Counted from the first letter of the stretch, positions 8,878 through 17,837 are shown. The stretch: 64,000 nt of DNA from Pseudoxanthomonas sp. SE1 (GCF_029542205.1 NZ_CP113783.1:3029001-3093000); one strand, 5' to 3'. The notes: a model not told the origin generated them from the letters alone. Made by a program: numbers and translations.

Positions 8878-10380
8878 ATGCTTCCCAACGACGCCACCGC
8901 CCTGCCCGACCCGCACGTCTGCGAACAGGCGCGCCTGAGCCGCGACGCGCGCTTCGACGGCCTGTTCTTCACCGCCGTCACCAGTACCCGCATCTACTGC
9001 CGTCCGGTGTGCCCGGCGCCCGCGCCGAAGCCGGCGAACATCGTCTACTACCGCCACGCCGCTGCGGCAGAGGCCGCCGGTTTCCGCCCATGCCTGCGCT
9101 GCCGCCCGGAACTTGCGCCGGGCGACGGCACCTGGCGGCGCGGCGATGCGGTGGTGGCGCGTGCACTGAAGCTGATCGAACAGGGCGCGCTGGTGGACGC
9201 GCCGTTGTCCGCGCTGGCCAGAAAAGTCGGAGTGGGCGAACGGCAGCTGCGGCGCCTGTTCACCGAACGCCTGGGCGCGACGCCCGCAGGCGTGCACGGC
9301 ACGCGGCGCCTGCTGTTCGCCAAGCAACTGCTCACCGACACCGCGCTGCCCATCACGCAGGTGGCCCTGGCGGCGGGCTTCGGCAGCCTGACCCGGTTCA
9401 ACACCACCTTCCGCGAGGAATACCGCATGGCGCCGCGCGACCTGCGCAAGCGCGATGCGCTGCCTTCACGCGAGGTGATGACGCTCCGCCTCGGCTACCG
9501 GCCACCGTACGACTTCGCCGCGATGCTGGATTTCCTGCGCGGACGCGCCCTGCCCGGCGTGGAAACCGTGGATGAACACGGCTACGCTCGCGTGATCGGC
9601 ACGGGTGCTGCGCCGGGCTGGTTGCGGGTCAGCGCATGGGATGGAAAGGACCCGCATGCATTGAAACTGGAATTGCACGGCGCGGCGCCCGCTGAACTGC
9701 TGGGGATCGTGCACCGCCTGCGACGCATGTTCGACCTGGATGCAGACCCACAGGCCATCGCGCACGCGCTGGAGGGCGACGCGCGCCTGCGTCCGTTGCT
9801 GCGCGAGCGGCCGGGCCTGCGGTTGCCCAGCGGCTGGGAGGGCTTCGAGATCGCGGTGCGCGCCGTCATCGGCCAGCAGGTCAGCGTGGCCGCCGCACGC
9901 ACGCTGACCGCGCGCCTGGCGCAACGGTATGGAACCGCGCTGGCGACGCCGTTCGGGGCACTGACACAGATGTTCCCGACGCCTGACGCGATCGCCGATG
10001 TCGACCTGACCGAGATCGGCCTGACCCGCGCGCGCGCCGCGACGATACGGGGGCTGGCACGCGCGGTGATCGAAGGGCGCGTGGATTTCAACCCGGAGCG
10101 CACGCTGGACGATTTCACCGCACGCTGGGTGGCCCTGCCCGGCATCGGCCCGTGGACGGCGCACTACATGGCGTTGCGCGCACTCGGCCATCCGGACGCG
10201 TTTCCCGCCGACGACCTGGTCCTGCAGAAGGCCGTGCCGACGGATGGCACGCGGATGACAGCGAAGGCGCTGACGGCACGCGCGGAAGCCTGGCGGCCGT
10301 GGCGCGCGTATGCGGTGATCCATGTGTGGAAGGCGAGCATGGCGGCGCAGAAGCCACGCTCTCCTGCAGGAGCGACGTAA
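8878..10380 (+). CDS. Ada-type regulator/AlkA DNA-3-methyladenine glycosylase fusion
   Basis: 500 residues with three parts. Residues 15-80 are the Ada zinc domain with Cys41, Cys45, Cys72 and Cys75 (CRPVC and CLRC), which repairs methyl phosphotriesters and senses methylation. Residues 90-185 are an AraC-type double helix-turn-helix. Residues 190-490 are an AlkA glycosylase with the helix-hairpin-helix LPGIGPWTAHYMALRALG and the downstream catalytic-Asp region DAFPADDLVLQKA. The C-terminal methyltransferase domain of Ada is missing and is supplied by the separate ogt gene 95 bases downstream. The last codons and the stop (SPAGAT, then TAA) are made of repeat sequence. Probably induced by its own methylated form. 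Confidence 0.93.
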   Translation: MLPNDATALPDPHVCEQARLSRDARFDGLFFTAVTSTRIYCRPVCPAPAPKPANIVYYRHAAAAEAAGFRPCLRCRPELAPGDGTWRRGDAVVARALKLIEQGALVDAPLSALARKVGVGERQLRRLFTERLGATPAGVHGTRRLLFAKQLLTDTALPITQVALAAGFGSLTRFNTTFREEYRMAPRDLRKRDALPSREVMTLRLGYRPPYDFAAMLDFLRGRALPGVETVDEHGYARVIGTGAAPGWLRVSAWDGKDPHALKLELHGAAPAELLGIVHRLRRMFDLDADPQAIAHALEGDARLRPLLRERPGLRLPSGWEGFEIAVRAVIGQQVSVAAARTLTARLAQRYGTALATPFGALTQMFPTPDAIADVDLTEIGLTRARAATIRGLARAVIEGRVDFNPERTLDDFTARWVALPGIGPWTAHYMALRALGHPDAFPADDLVLQKAVPTDGTRMTAKALTARAEAWRPWRAYAVIHVWKASMAAQKPRSPAGAT

Positions 10381-10449
10381 GTCGCGACCGGGATCCTTCA
10401 ACGACAGCGAACATTCCACTCATGCGGTCGCGACTTGCGTCGCTCCTAC
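10366..10449. repeat. REP-like inverted doublet, copy 1
   Basis: Arms at 10366-10389 (GGAGCGACGTAAGTCGCGAC) and 10426-10449 (inverted; GTCGCGACTTGCGTCGCTCC) are separated by 36 bases. They have the same sequence as the copies at 22322 and 25216 apart from one or two changes. This copy lies between two co-oriented genes and covers the end of the upstream reading frame. Confidence 0.85.
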
Positions 10450-10475
10450 ATTCGAGCTCCTTTATCCTGCCCGCC

Positions 10476-10973
10476 ATGATCCTCTTCCGCCACCTCGACA
10501 GCCCCGTCGGCACGCTCACCCTGGCCGCGACCGACGACGGCCTGCATGCGATCGAGTTCCCGCGCAACCGCCATCCCGCGAACCGTGCTGGATGGACGGA
10601 GGGGAAGCATCCCGTGCTCGAACTGGCCGCACGCCAACTGGGGGAATACTTCGCCGAGGAGCGCCGCGCGTTCGATCTTCCGCTGGCGCCGCGCGGCACC
10701 GATTTCCAGCGCGTGGTGTGGCTGGCGCTGGCTGGCATCGCCTACGGGGAAACGATCAGCTACGCGCAACTGGCGCAGCGCGTCGGGAAACCCACCGCGA
10801 TGCGCGCCGTCGGCGCCGCCAACGGACGCAATCCGCTGCCCATCGTGTTGCCCTGTCATCGCGTGATCGGCGCGGATGGCTCGCTGACGGGATTCGGCGG
10901 TGGCCTTCCGACCAAGCAGTTCCTACTGGAACTGGAAGGCGCGCTGGCGAAGGCGGACGACCTGTTCGGCTGA
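10476..10973 (+). CDS. ogt: Methylated-DNA--protein-cysteine methyltransferase
   Basis: 165 residues from the ATG at 10476. It repairs O6-methylguanine by suicide transfer to its own Cys. The acceptor motif PIVLPCHRVIG is intact, preceded by the Ogt/Ada DNA-binding stretch GTDFQRVVWLALAGIAYGET and the helix AMRAVGAANGRNP. The N-terminal short beta domain (FRHLDSPVGTLTLAAT) is typical of Ogt. It follows the Ada/AlkA fusion in the same direction, so together they cover phosphotriester, N3- and O6-alkyl damage. The repeat doublet between them may separate or stabilise the transcripts. Confidence 0.96.
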   Translation: MILFRHLDSPVGTLTLAATDDGLHAIEFPRNRHPANRAGWTEGKHPVLELAARQLGEYFAEERRAFDLPLAPRGTDFQRVVWLALAGIAYGETISYAQLAQRVGKPTAMRAVGAANGRNPLPIVLPCHRVIGADGSLTGFGGGLPTKQFLLELEGALAKADDLFG

Positions 10974-10979
10974 GTCGGC

Positions 10980-11741
10980 CTACATGCCGCGGAAACGTTG
11001 CTGGAACGCGGCACTGACCGGCAGCACGTCCTGGCGGCCTTTCACGCTGAGCTGGTGGCGGCCAAGCTCGTCCTTGCGCACGCGGTCGATGGCCTGCACG
11101 CGCACCAGCACGCCGCGGTGCACCTGCCAGAACACATCGTGATCCAGTCCCGCCAGCAATTCCTTCAGCGGCATGCGGATGATCGCGTCATCATCGGCGG
11201 TCGCCACGCGCACGTACTTGTCCTGCGCCTGGAAGAACAGCACGTCATCGATGGCGATCATGCGCACGCTGTCGCCGACGCTGGCGGTGATCCAGCGGAT
11301 GAGCCGATCACCCTGCGGGCGCAGGCGCGCCTCGAGATCGTCGATCAGCGCACGCAGATCCGGCGCGTGCGGGTCGGCAAGCCGCTCCCGCACGCGCTCC
11401 ACCGCCTGCGCCAGCCGCACGTCCTGCACAGGCTTGAGCAGGTAGTCCACGGCGCCCGCCTCGAAGGCGCGGATCGCGTAGTCCTCGTAAGCGGTGGTGA
11501 AGACCACCAGGCCACCCTGCTCCACCACCTTGCGGGCCACGTCCAGTCCGTTCACGCCCGGCATGCGGATGTCGAGAAAGGCGATGCGGGGACGGTGCCG
11601 CGTCACGGCCTCCAGCGCTGATACGCCGTCTTCGCACACCGCCACGATATCGAGTTCGGGCCACGCCGCATGCAGCTGTTGCTGCAGCGCGCGCCGTTGC
11701 GGCGCTTCATCTTCGGCGATCACGGCGGTGATGCGGCTCAT
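10980..11741 (-). CDS. LytTR-family response regulator
   Basis: 253 residues from the ATG at 11741. A receiver domain (residues 1-120) has the phospho-acceptor Asp in FLDIRMPGVNGLDVA, the acidic pair IAEDEAP and the conserved Lys in YLLKPVQ. A LytTR DNA-binding domain (about 150-250) includes DDVLFFQAQDKYVRV and FWQVHRGVLVRVQAIDRV. The start overlaps the stop of the kinase gene by 4 bases (ATGA), so the two are translationally coupled. It belongs to the YehT/AlgR type of two-component system; targets are unknown. Confidence 0.93.
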   Translation of the reverse strand: MSRITAVIAEDEAPQRRALQQQLHAAWPELDIVAVCEDGVSALEAVTRHRPRIAFLDIRMPGVNGLDVARKVVEQGGLVVFTTAYEDYAIRAFEAGAVDYLLKPVQDVRLAQAVERVRERLADPHAPDLRALIDDLEARLRPQGDRLIRWITASVGDSVRMIAIDDVLFFQAQDKYVRVATADDDAIIRMPLKELLAGLDHDVFWQVHRGVLVRVQAIDRVRKDELGRHQLSVKGRQDVLPVSAAFQQRFRGM

Positions 11742-12955
11742 GCCGGCGACCCTAGCGGCACGCGGATCCCGGCGCAAACCCCGCGCCCGCCCGCCCGCGG
11801 CGACAGCGCGAAGTCCGCCTGCGCACCGTAGCGTGCGGCGAGTTGCTCACGCACGTTCGCCAGCCCCACGCCGGTACTCAGGCCAGGCTGCAGGCCGGCG
11901 CCGTCGTCGGTGACCCGGACGCACAACTTCCCGCCTTCAACGACCGCCGCCACCTCGATGTGCACCGGGCCCGGGTGCGGTTCGATGCCGTGCTTGATCG
12001 CGTTCTCCACCAGCGTGATCAGCAATGACGGCGGGAACGGCAGCACGCGGAGCGCATCGTCCGCCTGCACCGCATAGGTCAGTCGCCCACCCATGCGCAC
12101 CTGCATCAACGCGAGGTAGCTGGCCGCGATGTCGAGTTGCTGGCCCAGCGTGGCATGCAGGCCGCGGTCATCGCGCAGCTTGGGGATGGTGGCGCGCAGG
12201 AAGGCGACCAGCGCGTCCAGCGTGTTCTCCGCCTGGGCCGGATCCTGCCGCACCAGTGCGCGCACCGAGGCCAGGGTGTTGAACAGGAAATGCGGCTCCA
12301 CCTGCGCCTGCAGTACGCCCAGGCGCAGGTCCGCCTCGTGCACGCGGTGCTCCAGCGCGCTCAGTTCGCGGTCATGGCGATGCGCATCCCAGCGCCGGTG
12401 CTCGCTGAAGTAGGCACGCAACGCCAGCCCACCGCCGAACAACCCGTAGATCACGATGAGCACCGCGATGTTGATGGCCAGGCCAATGGCCCTTGCCCAT
12501 GGCGACAGGTCCGGCGGTCGCGTTTGCAGGCCGGCTGCGGCGAATCCCGGCTTGGTCAGCTGCTCGACGTAGGACGAGGCCAGCTGGTCCACGAAGTAGC
12601 TCAGCACCATGCCCATCAGCACCGCCACCACGACGGCCTTGCGCTCCAATGACAAGCGCCAGCGTCGGTGCCGCACGGCCGTGGCCAGCGCCGGCCCCAG
12701 CGTCGCCATCAGGCTGAAGGCGACGAACTGCGTCGCCGCCACTTTGACTGCGATGGCGGGATCCTGCACCGCCACGCCGACACCGGCTCCGATGAAAGCG
12801 GCGACAAGTGCGATCACGCTGCAGAACAGCACACTGCGACCGAGCAGCCACTGCCGGCCGAACACCGGGTACTGGCGATACCGGCTCCACACGGCGTTGC
12901 CACCGACCAGCACCTCCGCCGGCAGCTTCTGGCGCAGGGAGTAATCGCGATCCAT
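11738..12955 (-). CDS. LytS/YehU-like membrane sensor histidine kinase
   Basis: 405 residues. Four predicted transmembrane segments lie between about residues 38 and 180, two of them around VLFCSVIALVAAFIGAGVG and INIAVLIVIYGLFGG. Next come a short coiled coil and the phospho-acceptor motif EPHFLFNTLASVRALV of the His_kinase family. The ATP-binding HATPase part has VENAIKHGIEP, DDGAGL and GVGLANVREQL. It phosphorylates the LytTR regulator encoded immediately downstream. The gene begins 2 bases after the stop of the serine hydrolase gene, so all three form one transcription unit. Confidence 0.92.
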   Translation of the reverse strand: MDRDYSLRQKLPAEVLVGGNAVWSRYRQYPVFGRQWLLGRSVLFCSVIALVAAFIGAGVGVAVQDPAIAVKVAATQFVAFSLMATLGPALATAVRHRRWRLSLERKAVVVAVLMGMVLSYFVDQLASSYVEQLTKPGFAAAGLQTRPPDLSPWARAIGLAINIAVLIVIYGLFGGGLALRAYFSEHRRWDAHRHDRELSALEHRVHEADLRLGVLQAQVEPHFLFNTLASVRALVRQDPAQAENTLDALVAFLRATIPKLRDDRGLHATLGQQLDIAASYLALMQVRMGGRLTYAVQADDALRVLPFPPSLLITLVENAIKHGIEPHPGPVHIEVAAVVEGGKLCVRVTDDGAGLQPGLSTGVGLANVREQLAARYGAQADFALSPRAGGRGVCAGIRVPLGSPA

Positions 12956-12957
12956 GG

Positions 12958-14589
12958 CTACTTCTTCTCCCCGCGCAGCTCCTGGCCGGCCTGTTTCAGC
13001 GTCAATGCGACCACTTCGCCCGCCCCGTCGCGCTCAAAGCGTATCTCGGCGCCGACGGCATCCATCACGAACACGTCCGGCGCCACCGCCTGCACGGGCA
13101 GCGCCGGCTGGCCGGTGCCCTGGATGGTCAGGGCGTCGTCCTGCACTTTCACGTTCAAGGCGAACCCCTGCACCAGCGGATACTCGCCCTCGTAGTCCTT
13201 CAGGATGGCAGCGTCCACCCGCAGCGCGGGTTTGCGCATGGTGGCATCCACGCGCTTGGCGGACATCACGCCGCCCATCTGCATCCAGGTGAAGGCGTAA
13301 CCATCCGCCTGGCGCTGCGGTCGCAGGATGGCGTCGAAATCGCGCGGATAGAAATCGCCGGCACTGTCGTACCCCATGGCATGGACACCCTGCCCCGCAG
13401 GCTGGATCTCCAGCGCGTCACCCTTGCGGCGCAGCACCATCTTCAAGCCGCTGGACAACTGGTACTCGCCTGCGAGCGCATCGAGCAGGGCGCCATCCGG
13501 CGTCGCCTCGCGACGGGGCTTGCCCAGCGGAAAGGCGGGGTCGACCAGATGCAGGCCCAGCGAGCCCAGGCTGCCGATCGAGTTCCATGTGGTGTCGGAC
13601 AGGATCACCACGCCCCGCCGCCTTTCCTTGTCGAACGACACGAAGGACGAGAAGCCACCGGTACCGCCTTCGTGCACGTGCACGACGCGCTCTCCGACCG
13701 GCATCAGCATCCAGTTCATCGCCATCGGCGGCGCGTCGGAGATCTTCCGCTGCGACAGTTCCAGGGCCGGCGAGATGGATGTCGGCTCGCCGCCGAGCTG
13801 ACCCTGCACGTAGCGGACCATGTCGTCGAGCGTGGCGCGCACGCCGCCCACGCCTGCGAGGTTGGCCTGGAAATGCCAGGCGGAAGCCGGGCGTGCATTC
13901 GGCGTATGCCCCACCGCGGCACGCACGCCGGGCGGTGCCTGGTCGATGTAGGCGTGCTGCATGCCGAGCGGCGCGAACAGCCGCTGCTTCAGCAAGGTTT
14001 CCATATCCGTGCCGGCGCGGCGGGCGACGGCGTACGACAGCACCATCGAGGCGAAGTTCGAGTACTGGAACGTCGTGCCCGGCGCAGCCGTCAGGGTGAC
14101 GTCGCCGAGCGAAGCCAGCAGCGCAGCTTCGTCCAGCCTGGCGTAGGGATCGTCCACGCTCGGCGCGGCCATGCGCGACGGCAGTGCGGGCAATCCCGAA
14201 CTGTGTGTCACCACGTGGCGGATCAGGATCGGCTTGCCCTGGTAGTCCGGCAGCTTCGTGCCCGCCGGCAGCCACGCGGACAGCGGGTCATCCAGCGAGC
14301 CCTTGCCCTGCCGGATCAGGTCGGCCAGCAGCGCGGCCGTCATAGTCTTGCTGACGGAGCCGATCTCGAACGCGGTATCGGCGCCGATGCGCGCGGTGTC
14401 CTGCCCATCCGCACATCGGAACGCGCGCGCCACGGTGTCGTCCTCGATCACGGCGACGGCCATGCATGCGCCGGTACGATCACCCTGCAGGCGCTGGCTG
14501 ACGAGATCGCCCAGCGCGTCATCGCTCATGGCATGGGCGGAACCGCTGGCGACGGCCAGCGTCAGGGCGAGGGAATGCGCGAACGTCAT
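12958..14589 (-). CDS. Secreted serine hydrolase, class C beta-lactamase/esterase family
   Basis: 543 residues from the ATG at 14589. The signal peptide MTFAHSLALTLAVASGSAHA precedes the beta-lactamase-like domain (about residues 25-370) with nucleophile Ser in IGSVSKTMTAAL (SxxK), the Tyr motif QYSNFASM (YxN) and the third motif HEGGTGGF. Residues 390-540 are a C-terminal beta-rich domain (LAGEYQLSSGLKMVLR, YEGEYPLVQGFAL) of the type found in family members acting on D-amino-acid peptides or esters. It probably modifies cell-wall peptides or beta-lactam-like compounds in the periplasm. It is the first gene of a unit with a two-component system, which suggests a regulatory or feedback link. 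Confidence 0.9.
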   Translation of the reverse strand: MTFAHSLALTLAVASGSAHAMSDDALGDLVSQRLQGDRTGACMAVAVIEDDTVARAFRCADGQDTARIGADTAFEIGSVSKTMTAALLADLIRQGKGSLDDPLSAWLPAGTKLPDYQGKPILIRHVVTHSSGLPALPSRMAAPSVDDPYARLDEAALLASLGDVTLTAAPGTTFQYSNFASMVLSYAVARRAGTDMETLLKQRLFAPLGMQHAYIDQAPPGVRAAVGHTPNARPASAWHFQANLAGVGGVRATLDDMVRYVQGQLGGEPTSISPALELSQRKISDAPPMAMNWMLMPVGERVVHVHEGGTGGFSSFVSFDKERRRGVVILSDTTWNSIGSLGSLGLHLVDPAFPLGKPRREATPDGALLDALAGEYQLSSGLKMVLRRKGDALEIQPAGQGVHAMGYDSAGDFYPRDFDAILRPQRQADGYAFTWMQMGGVMSAKRVDATMRKPALRVDAAILKDYEGEYPLVQGFALNVKVQDDALTIQGTGQPALPVQAVAPDVFVMDAVGAEIRFERDGAGEVVALTLKQAGQELRGEKK

Positions 14590-14734
14590 GGCGTGGCTCC
14601 TGATGGGATGGCCACCATGCTGCCGCACCCGCTCCCGCGCCGTGCCGGCATCGGATGGAGACGGCAATCCGCACGACGGAACCCCCGATCCGGCGGATGG
14701 CACCGGCAACGGCGGCATTCCGTCCGGCATGCCG

Positions 14735-15991
14735 TCACCCGCGCAGGAGTTGTCGAAGGGTTTCGCCGTAGCGGCGCGCGATGGCGTCGCCTGCCACATG
14801 CCGCCCGTCGGCGACGACCTGGCGCCCGGCCACCCTGACTTCCCCGACCAGCGGACGATTGCCGGCGAACAGCCAGCGGTCGATGACATCGTCCTGCGTG
14901 GCGCCCGCCAGTGCGGGAGCGCGTCCATCCAGGACGACGCAATCCCCGCCTGTACCCGCGAAGCCGGTGGCATCCGCTGCGCTCGCCAGCACACCGCGCA
15001 GCAGCGTCTCGCCGACGCTGGTGGATGCCGGCGTCACGGCGATGTTGCGATGGCGCGTGACCAGGCGCTGGCCATACTCCAGCCAGCGCAGTTCCTCCAC
15101 GGGCGACACCGACACATGCGAGTCCGAACCGATGCCCCACCGCCCGCCCGCCTGCAGATAGTCGCGCAGCGGGAACAGGCCATCGCCCAGGTTGGCTTCG
15201 GTCGTGGGACAGATCGCCACCGTGGCGCCGCTGGCAGCGATGCCACGCGTCTCCGCTTCGGTGAGGTGCGTGGCATGCACTAGCGTCCATCGGCGATCGA
15301 CCGGGCATTCGCCCAGCAGCCATTCGACCGGCCGTGCCTGGCGCAGCGCCAGGCAGTCCTGCACTTCACCTACCTGTTCGGCGATGTGGATGTGCACCGG
15401 CGCGTCGGCGGGCAGTGCCGCCAGCACACGCCGCATCGCGGTTTCCGGCACCGCACGCAGGCTGTGGAACGCGCAGCCCACGCGCAACCCGTCGTCCTGC
15501 AGGGCGCGCAGGCCGTCGAACAGGCGAAGGAAGCCGTCCACGTCGTGCCCGAACCGCTGCTGCCGTGGCGACAGCGCGCGGCCGTCGAAGCCCCCGGTCA
15601 TGTACAGCACGGGCAGCAGCGTCATCCGGATGCCGGTGTCGCGCGCGGCCGCCACCACCGCCTTCGACATCGCCGCCGGGTCGGCATAAGGCGTGCCATC
15701 CGGCTGGTGGTGCACGTAGTGGAATTCGCACACGTGCGTGTAACCGGCTTCCAGCATTTCCGCATACAGCTGCGTCGCCACCGCGTACATGCTGTCGGGC
15801 GTCATGCGGGCCGTGAAGCGGTACATGATCTCGCGCCAGGTCCAGAAGCTGTCCTCCGGATGCGTCTGACGCTCCGCCAGGCCGGCCATCGCGCGCTGGG
15901 AGGCATGCGAATGCAGGTTGGCGATGCCGGGCACGCGCCAGCCGCCGTCGGTGGCGACGGCCAGGGCTTCGTGGGAGTCATGCTGGGACAT
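14735..15991 (-). CDS. hutF: Formimidoylglutamate deiminase
   Basis: 418 residues of the amidohydrolase superfamily. It converts N-formimidoyl-glutamate to N-formyl-glutamate and ammonia in the five-step histidine pathway. Metal and catalytic motifs are present: NLHSHASQRAMAG, HIHIAEQVGEVQDC, LVHATHLTEAE and WGIGSDSHVSVSPVEELR. The N-terminus is about 25-30 residues shorter than usual for the family: the beta-sandwich strand before PGIANLHSHA is reduced to MSQHDSHEALAVATDGGW. A different start codon or a true truncation is possible. Its start lies 67 bases from that of the small divergent gene ahead of hutI. Confidence 0.93.
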   Translation of the reverse strand: MSQHDSHEALAVATDGGWRVPGIANLHSHASQRAMAGLAERQTHPEDSFWTWREIMYRFTARMTPDSMYAVATQLYAEMLEAGYTHVCEFHYVHHQPDGTPYADPAAMSKAVVAAARDTGIRMTLLPVLYMTGGFDGRALSPRQQRFGHDVDGFLRLFDGLRALQDDGLRVGCAFHSLRAVPETAMRRVLAALPADAPVHIHIAEQVGEVQDCLALRQARPVEWLLGECPVDRRWTLVHATHLTEAETRGIAASGATVAICPTTEANLGDGLFPLRDYLQAGGRWGIGSDSHVSVSPVEELRWLEYGQRLVTRHRNIAVTPASTSVGETLLRGVLASAADATGFAGTGGDCVVLDGRAPALAGATQDDVIDRWLFAGNRPLVGEVRVAGRQVVADGRHVAGDAIARRYGETLRQLLRG

Positions 15992-16058
15992 GGCGATGCT
16001 TACGGCTGGTGACGAGGGTGCGTTAGGCTACCGCGTCGCTCCCTGCTCTGGCACGCCC

Positions 16059-16220
16059 ATGGATGCTCTTGAAATCGCCCTGCTGTTCGTCGCGGCGGCC
16101 CTTTTCGCGGTCTTCGTGTTCCTGAAGGCCGCAAGGACCGATCGTGACGACGGCGGCAACGGCAGCGTCCACGGCTTCGAGGGCGACGCGGATGGCGGCG
16201 GCGACGGCGGAGGCGATTGA
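16059..16220 (+). CDS. Small single-pass membrane protein ahead of hutI
   Basis: 53 residues: [20 protein letters not shown] forms one transmembrane helix, then KAARTDRDD and a Gly/Asp-rich tail ([11 protein letters not shown]) with two His-containing residues before it. The stop lies 4 bases before the hutI ATG, and the GGAGG that serves hutI lies inside its last codons, so translation would be coupled. I see no Shine-Dalgarno sequence for this frame itself. Function unknown; it may only be a leader, but helix and tail look selected. Confidence 0.5.
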   Translation: MDALEIALLFVAAALFAVFVFLKAARTDRDDGGNGSVHGFEGDADGGGDGGGD

Positions 16221-16224
16221 TCGC

Positions 16225-17451
16225 ATGACGCTCCGCTGGGATGGCCTGCTGGTGAATGCGCGACTGGTGACGCTGGCAGGCGACACCGGTTACGGCGTGG
16301 TGGAAAACGGCGCCCTGGGCTGGCGCGAGGGCGTGCTGGTGTTCTCCGGCGCGATGGACGGCCTGCCCGCTCCACCGGATGCGCTGGCCGATACCGTCAT
16401 CGATGCGGGCGGAGACTGGGTGACGGCCGGCCTCGTGGATTGCCACACGCATGCCGTGTTCGGCGGCGACCGCGCCGGCGAGTTCGAACAGCGCCTGCAG
16501 GGCGCCAGCTATGAAGACATCGCGCGTGCAGGAGGCGGCATCGTGTCCACGGTGCGAGCCACCCGTGCCGCCAGCGAGGACGACCTGTTCGCACAGTCGC
16601 TGCCGCGTGCGCGCGCGCTGCGCGACGATGGCGTGACCACGCTGGAGATCAAATCCGGCTATGGCCTCGATCTGGAAAACGAGCGCAAGATGCTGCGCGT
16701 GGCCCGGCGCATCGGCGCTGCGCTCGGCATCACGGTGCGCACCACGTTCCTGGGTGCGCATGCGTTGCCGCCGGAGTACGCAGGACGTGCCGACGACTAC
16801 ATCGGCGCCGTGTGCGACTGGCTGCCGTTGCTGCATGCGGAAGGACTGGTGGATGCGGTGGACGCTTTCTGCGAACGCATCGGCTTCACCGCGGCGCAGA
16901 CGCAGCGGGTGTTCGAAACCGCACGCACGTTGGGACTCCCCGTGAAACTGCACGCGGACCAGTTGAGCGATGGTGGCGGTGCGGCGCTGGTGGCCGGCTT
17001 TGGCGGACTGTCGGCGGACCACGTGGAGTACACCTCGGAAGCCGGTGTCGTCGCCATGAGGCAGGCAGGCTGCGTCGCGGTGCTGTTGCCGGGCGCGTTC
17101 CATGTGCTGCGCGAAACCAGATTGCCGCCACTCGATGCCTTCCGTGCACAGGGCGTGCCGATGGCGGTGGCGACGGACTGCAATCCCGGTACGTCACCGC
17201 TGCAATCCCTGCGGCTGGCGATGTCGCTGGCATGCACGCATTTCCGGCTGACGCCCGAGGAAGCCTTGCGCGGCGCCACCGTGCACGCGGCACAGGCGTT
17301 GGGCCTGTCGGATCGTGGACGCCTGCAGGTCGGGCAACGCGCGGACTTCGTGCGCTGGCGCATCGACCAGCCCGCGCAACTCGCCTACTGGCTGGGCGGC
17401 GACCTGGTGTCGGCCGTGCACGTGGGCGGCCGCCTCGTTACCGCTGGCTAG
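16225..17451 (+). CDS. hutI: Imidazolonepropionase
   Basis: 408 residues from the ATG at 16225 ([17 protein letters not shown]), the family length. It hydrolyses 4-imidazolone-5-propanoate to N-formimidoyl-glutamate, the product consumed by HutF. Zinc ligands and substrate motifs are intact: [20 protein letters not shown], the loop [32 protein letters not shown] and [23 protein letters not shown] sequence 7 bases upstream of the ATG supports the start. It is transcribed divergently from hutF, and a shared regulatory region lies around 15992-16058. Confidence 0.97.
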   Translation: MTLRWDGLLVNARLVTLAGDTGYGVVENGALGWREGVLVFSGAMDGLPAPPDALADTVIDAGGDWVTAGLVDCHTHAVFGGDRAGEFEQRLQGASYEDIARAGGGIVSTVRATRAASEDDLFAQSLPRARALRDDGVTTLEIKSGYGLDLENERKMLRVARRIGAALGITVRTTFLGAHALPPEYAGRADDYIGAVCDWLPLLHAEGLVDAVDAFCERIGFTAAQTQRVFETARTLGLPVKLHADQLSDGGGAALVAGFGGLSADHVEYTSEAGVVAMRQAGCVAVLLPGAFHVLRETRLPPLDAFRAQGVPMAVATDCNPGTSPLQSLRLAMSLACTHFRLTPEEALRGATVHAAQALGLSDRGRLQVGQRADFVRWRIDQPAQLAYWLGGDLVSAVHVGGRLVTAG

Positions 17452-17460
17452 AAAAACGAA

Positions 17461-17482
17461 AACCCCGGCGCAGGCCGGGGTT
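17461..17482. terminator. Bidirectional terminator between hutI and the THX gene
   Basis: The stem AACCCCGGC / GCCGGGGTT with loop GCAG is flanked by GAAAAACGAA on the left and TTTCGC on the right. It sits 9 bases after the hutI stop and 35 bases after the end of the convergent THX gene. A runs on the left serve the minus-strand transcript. Confidence 0.8.
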
Positions 17483-17517
17483 TCGCACGCGCTGCCGGGC
17501 TTGCCGGCGCGGTTGGC

Positions 17518-17694
17518 TTACGCCTTGGCGACGGCCTTCTTGGCCACGGCCTTCTTCGCCGGGGTCTTCACGACCGACTTCTTGGCGGTGGCGGTGGCAG
17601 CCACGCCCGCCTTGGCGACCGTGTGCTTGCGCGCATTGCCGTAGCTGGACGAATAGCGCTTGCCCTTGGCCGTCTTGCGATCACCCTTGCCCAT
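17518..17694 (-). CDS. 30S ribosomal protein THX with histone-like tail
   Basis: 58 residues. MGKGDRKTAKGKRYSSSYGN is the THX (bTHX) signature, a tiny basic protein buried at the top of the 30S head. The conserved core is followed by an Ala/Lys-rich tail (TPAKKAVAKKAVAKA) resembling a histone H1 C-terminus. The ATG at 17694 is preceded by AGGAG at the right distance. The gene is monocistronic and convergent with hutI. Confidence 0.88.
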   Translation of the reverse strand: MGKGDRKTAKGKRYSSSYGNARKHTVAKAGVAATATAKKSVVKTPAKKAVAKKAVAKA

Positions 17695-17837
17695 CTTTGT
17701 TCTCCTGATTCACTGAAAAGTACGCCCGGGTCGGGGCGATTGCACGTGCGACCACCGGACCGGGGCGCTGCGCGCGAGGCCGCAAAGCCTACCACAGCGG
17801 GGCCTCCTCGGCCCCTGCCCGCGTTATGGCAAGGCGC

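Noticed and set aside
12808..14838. 676-residue plus-strand frame opposite the serine hydrolase
   Set aside because: Antisense shadow; SxxK and YxN motifs are on the minus strand.
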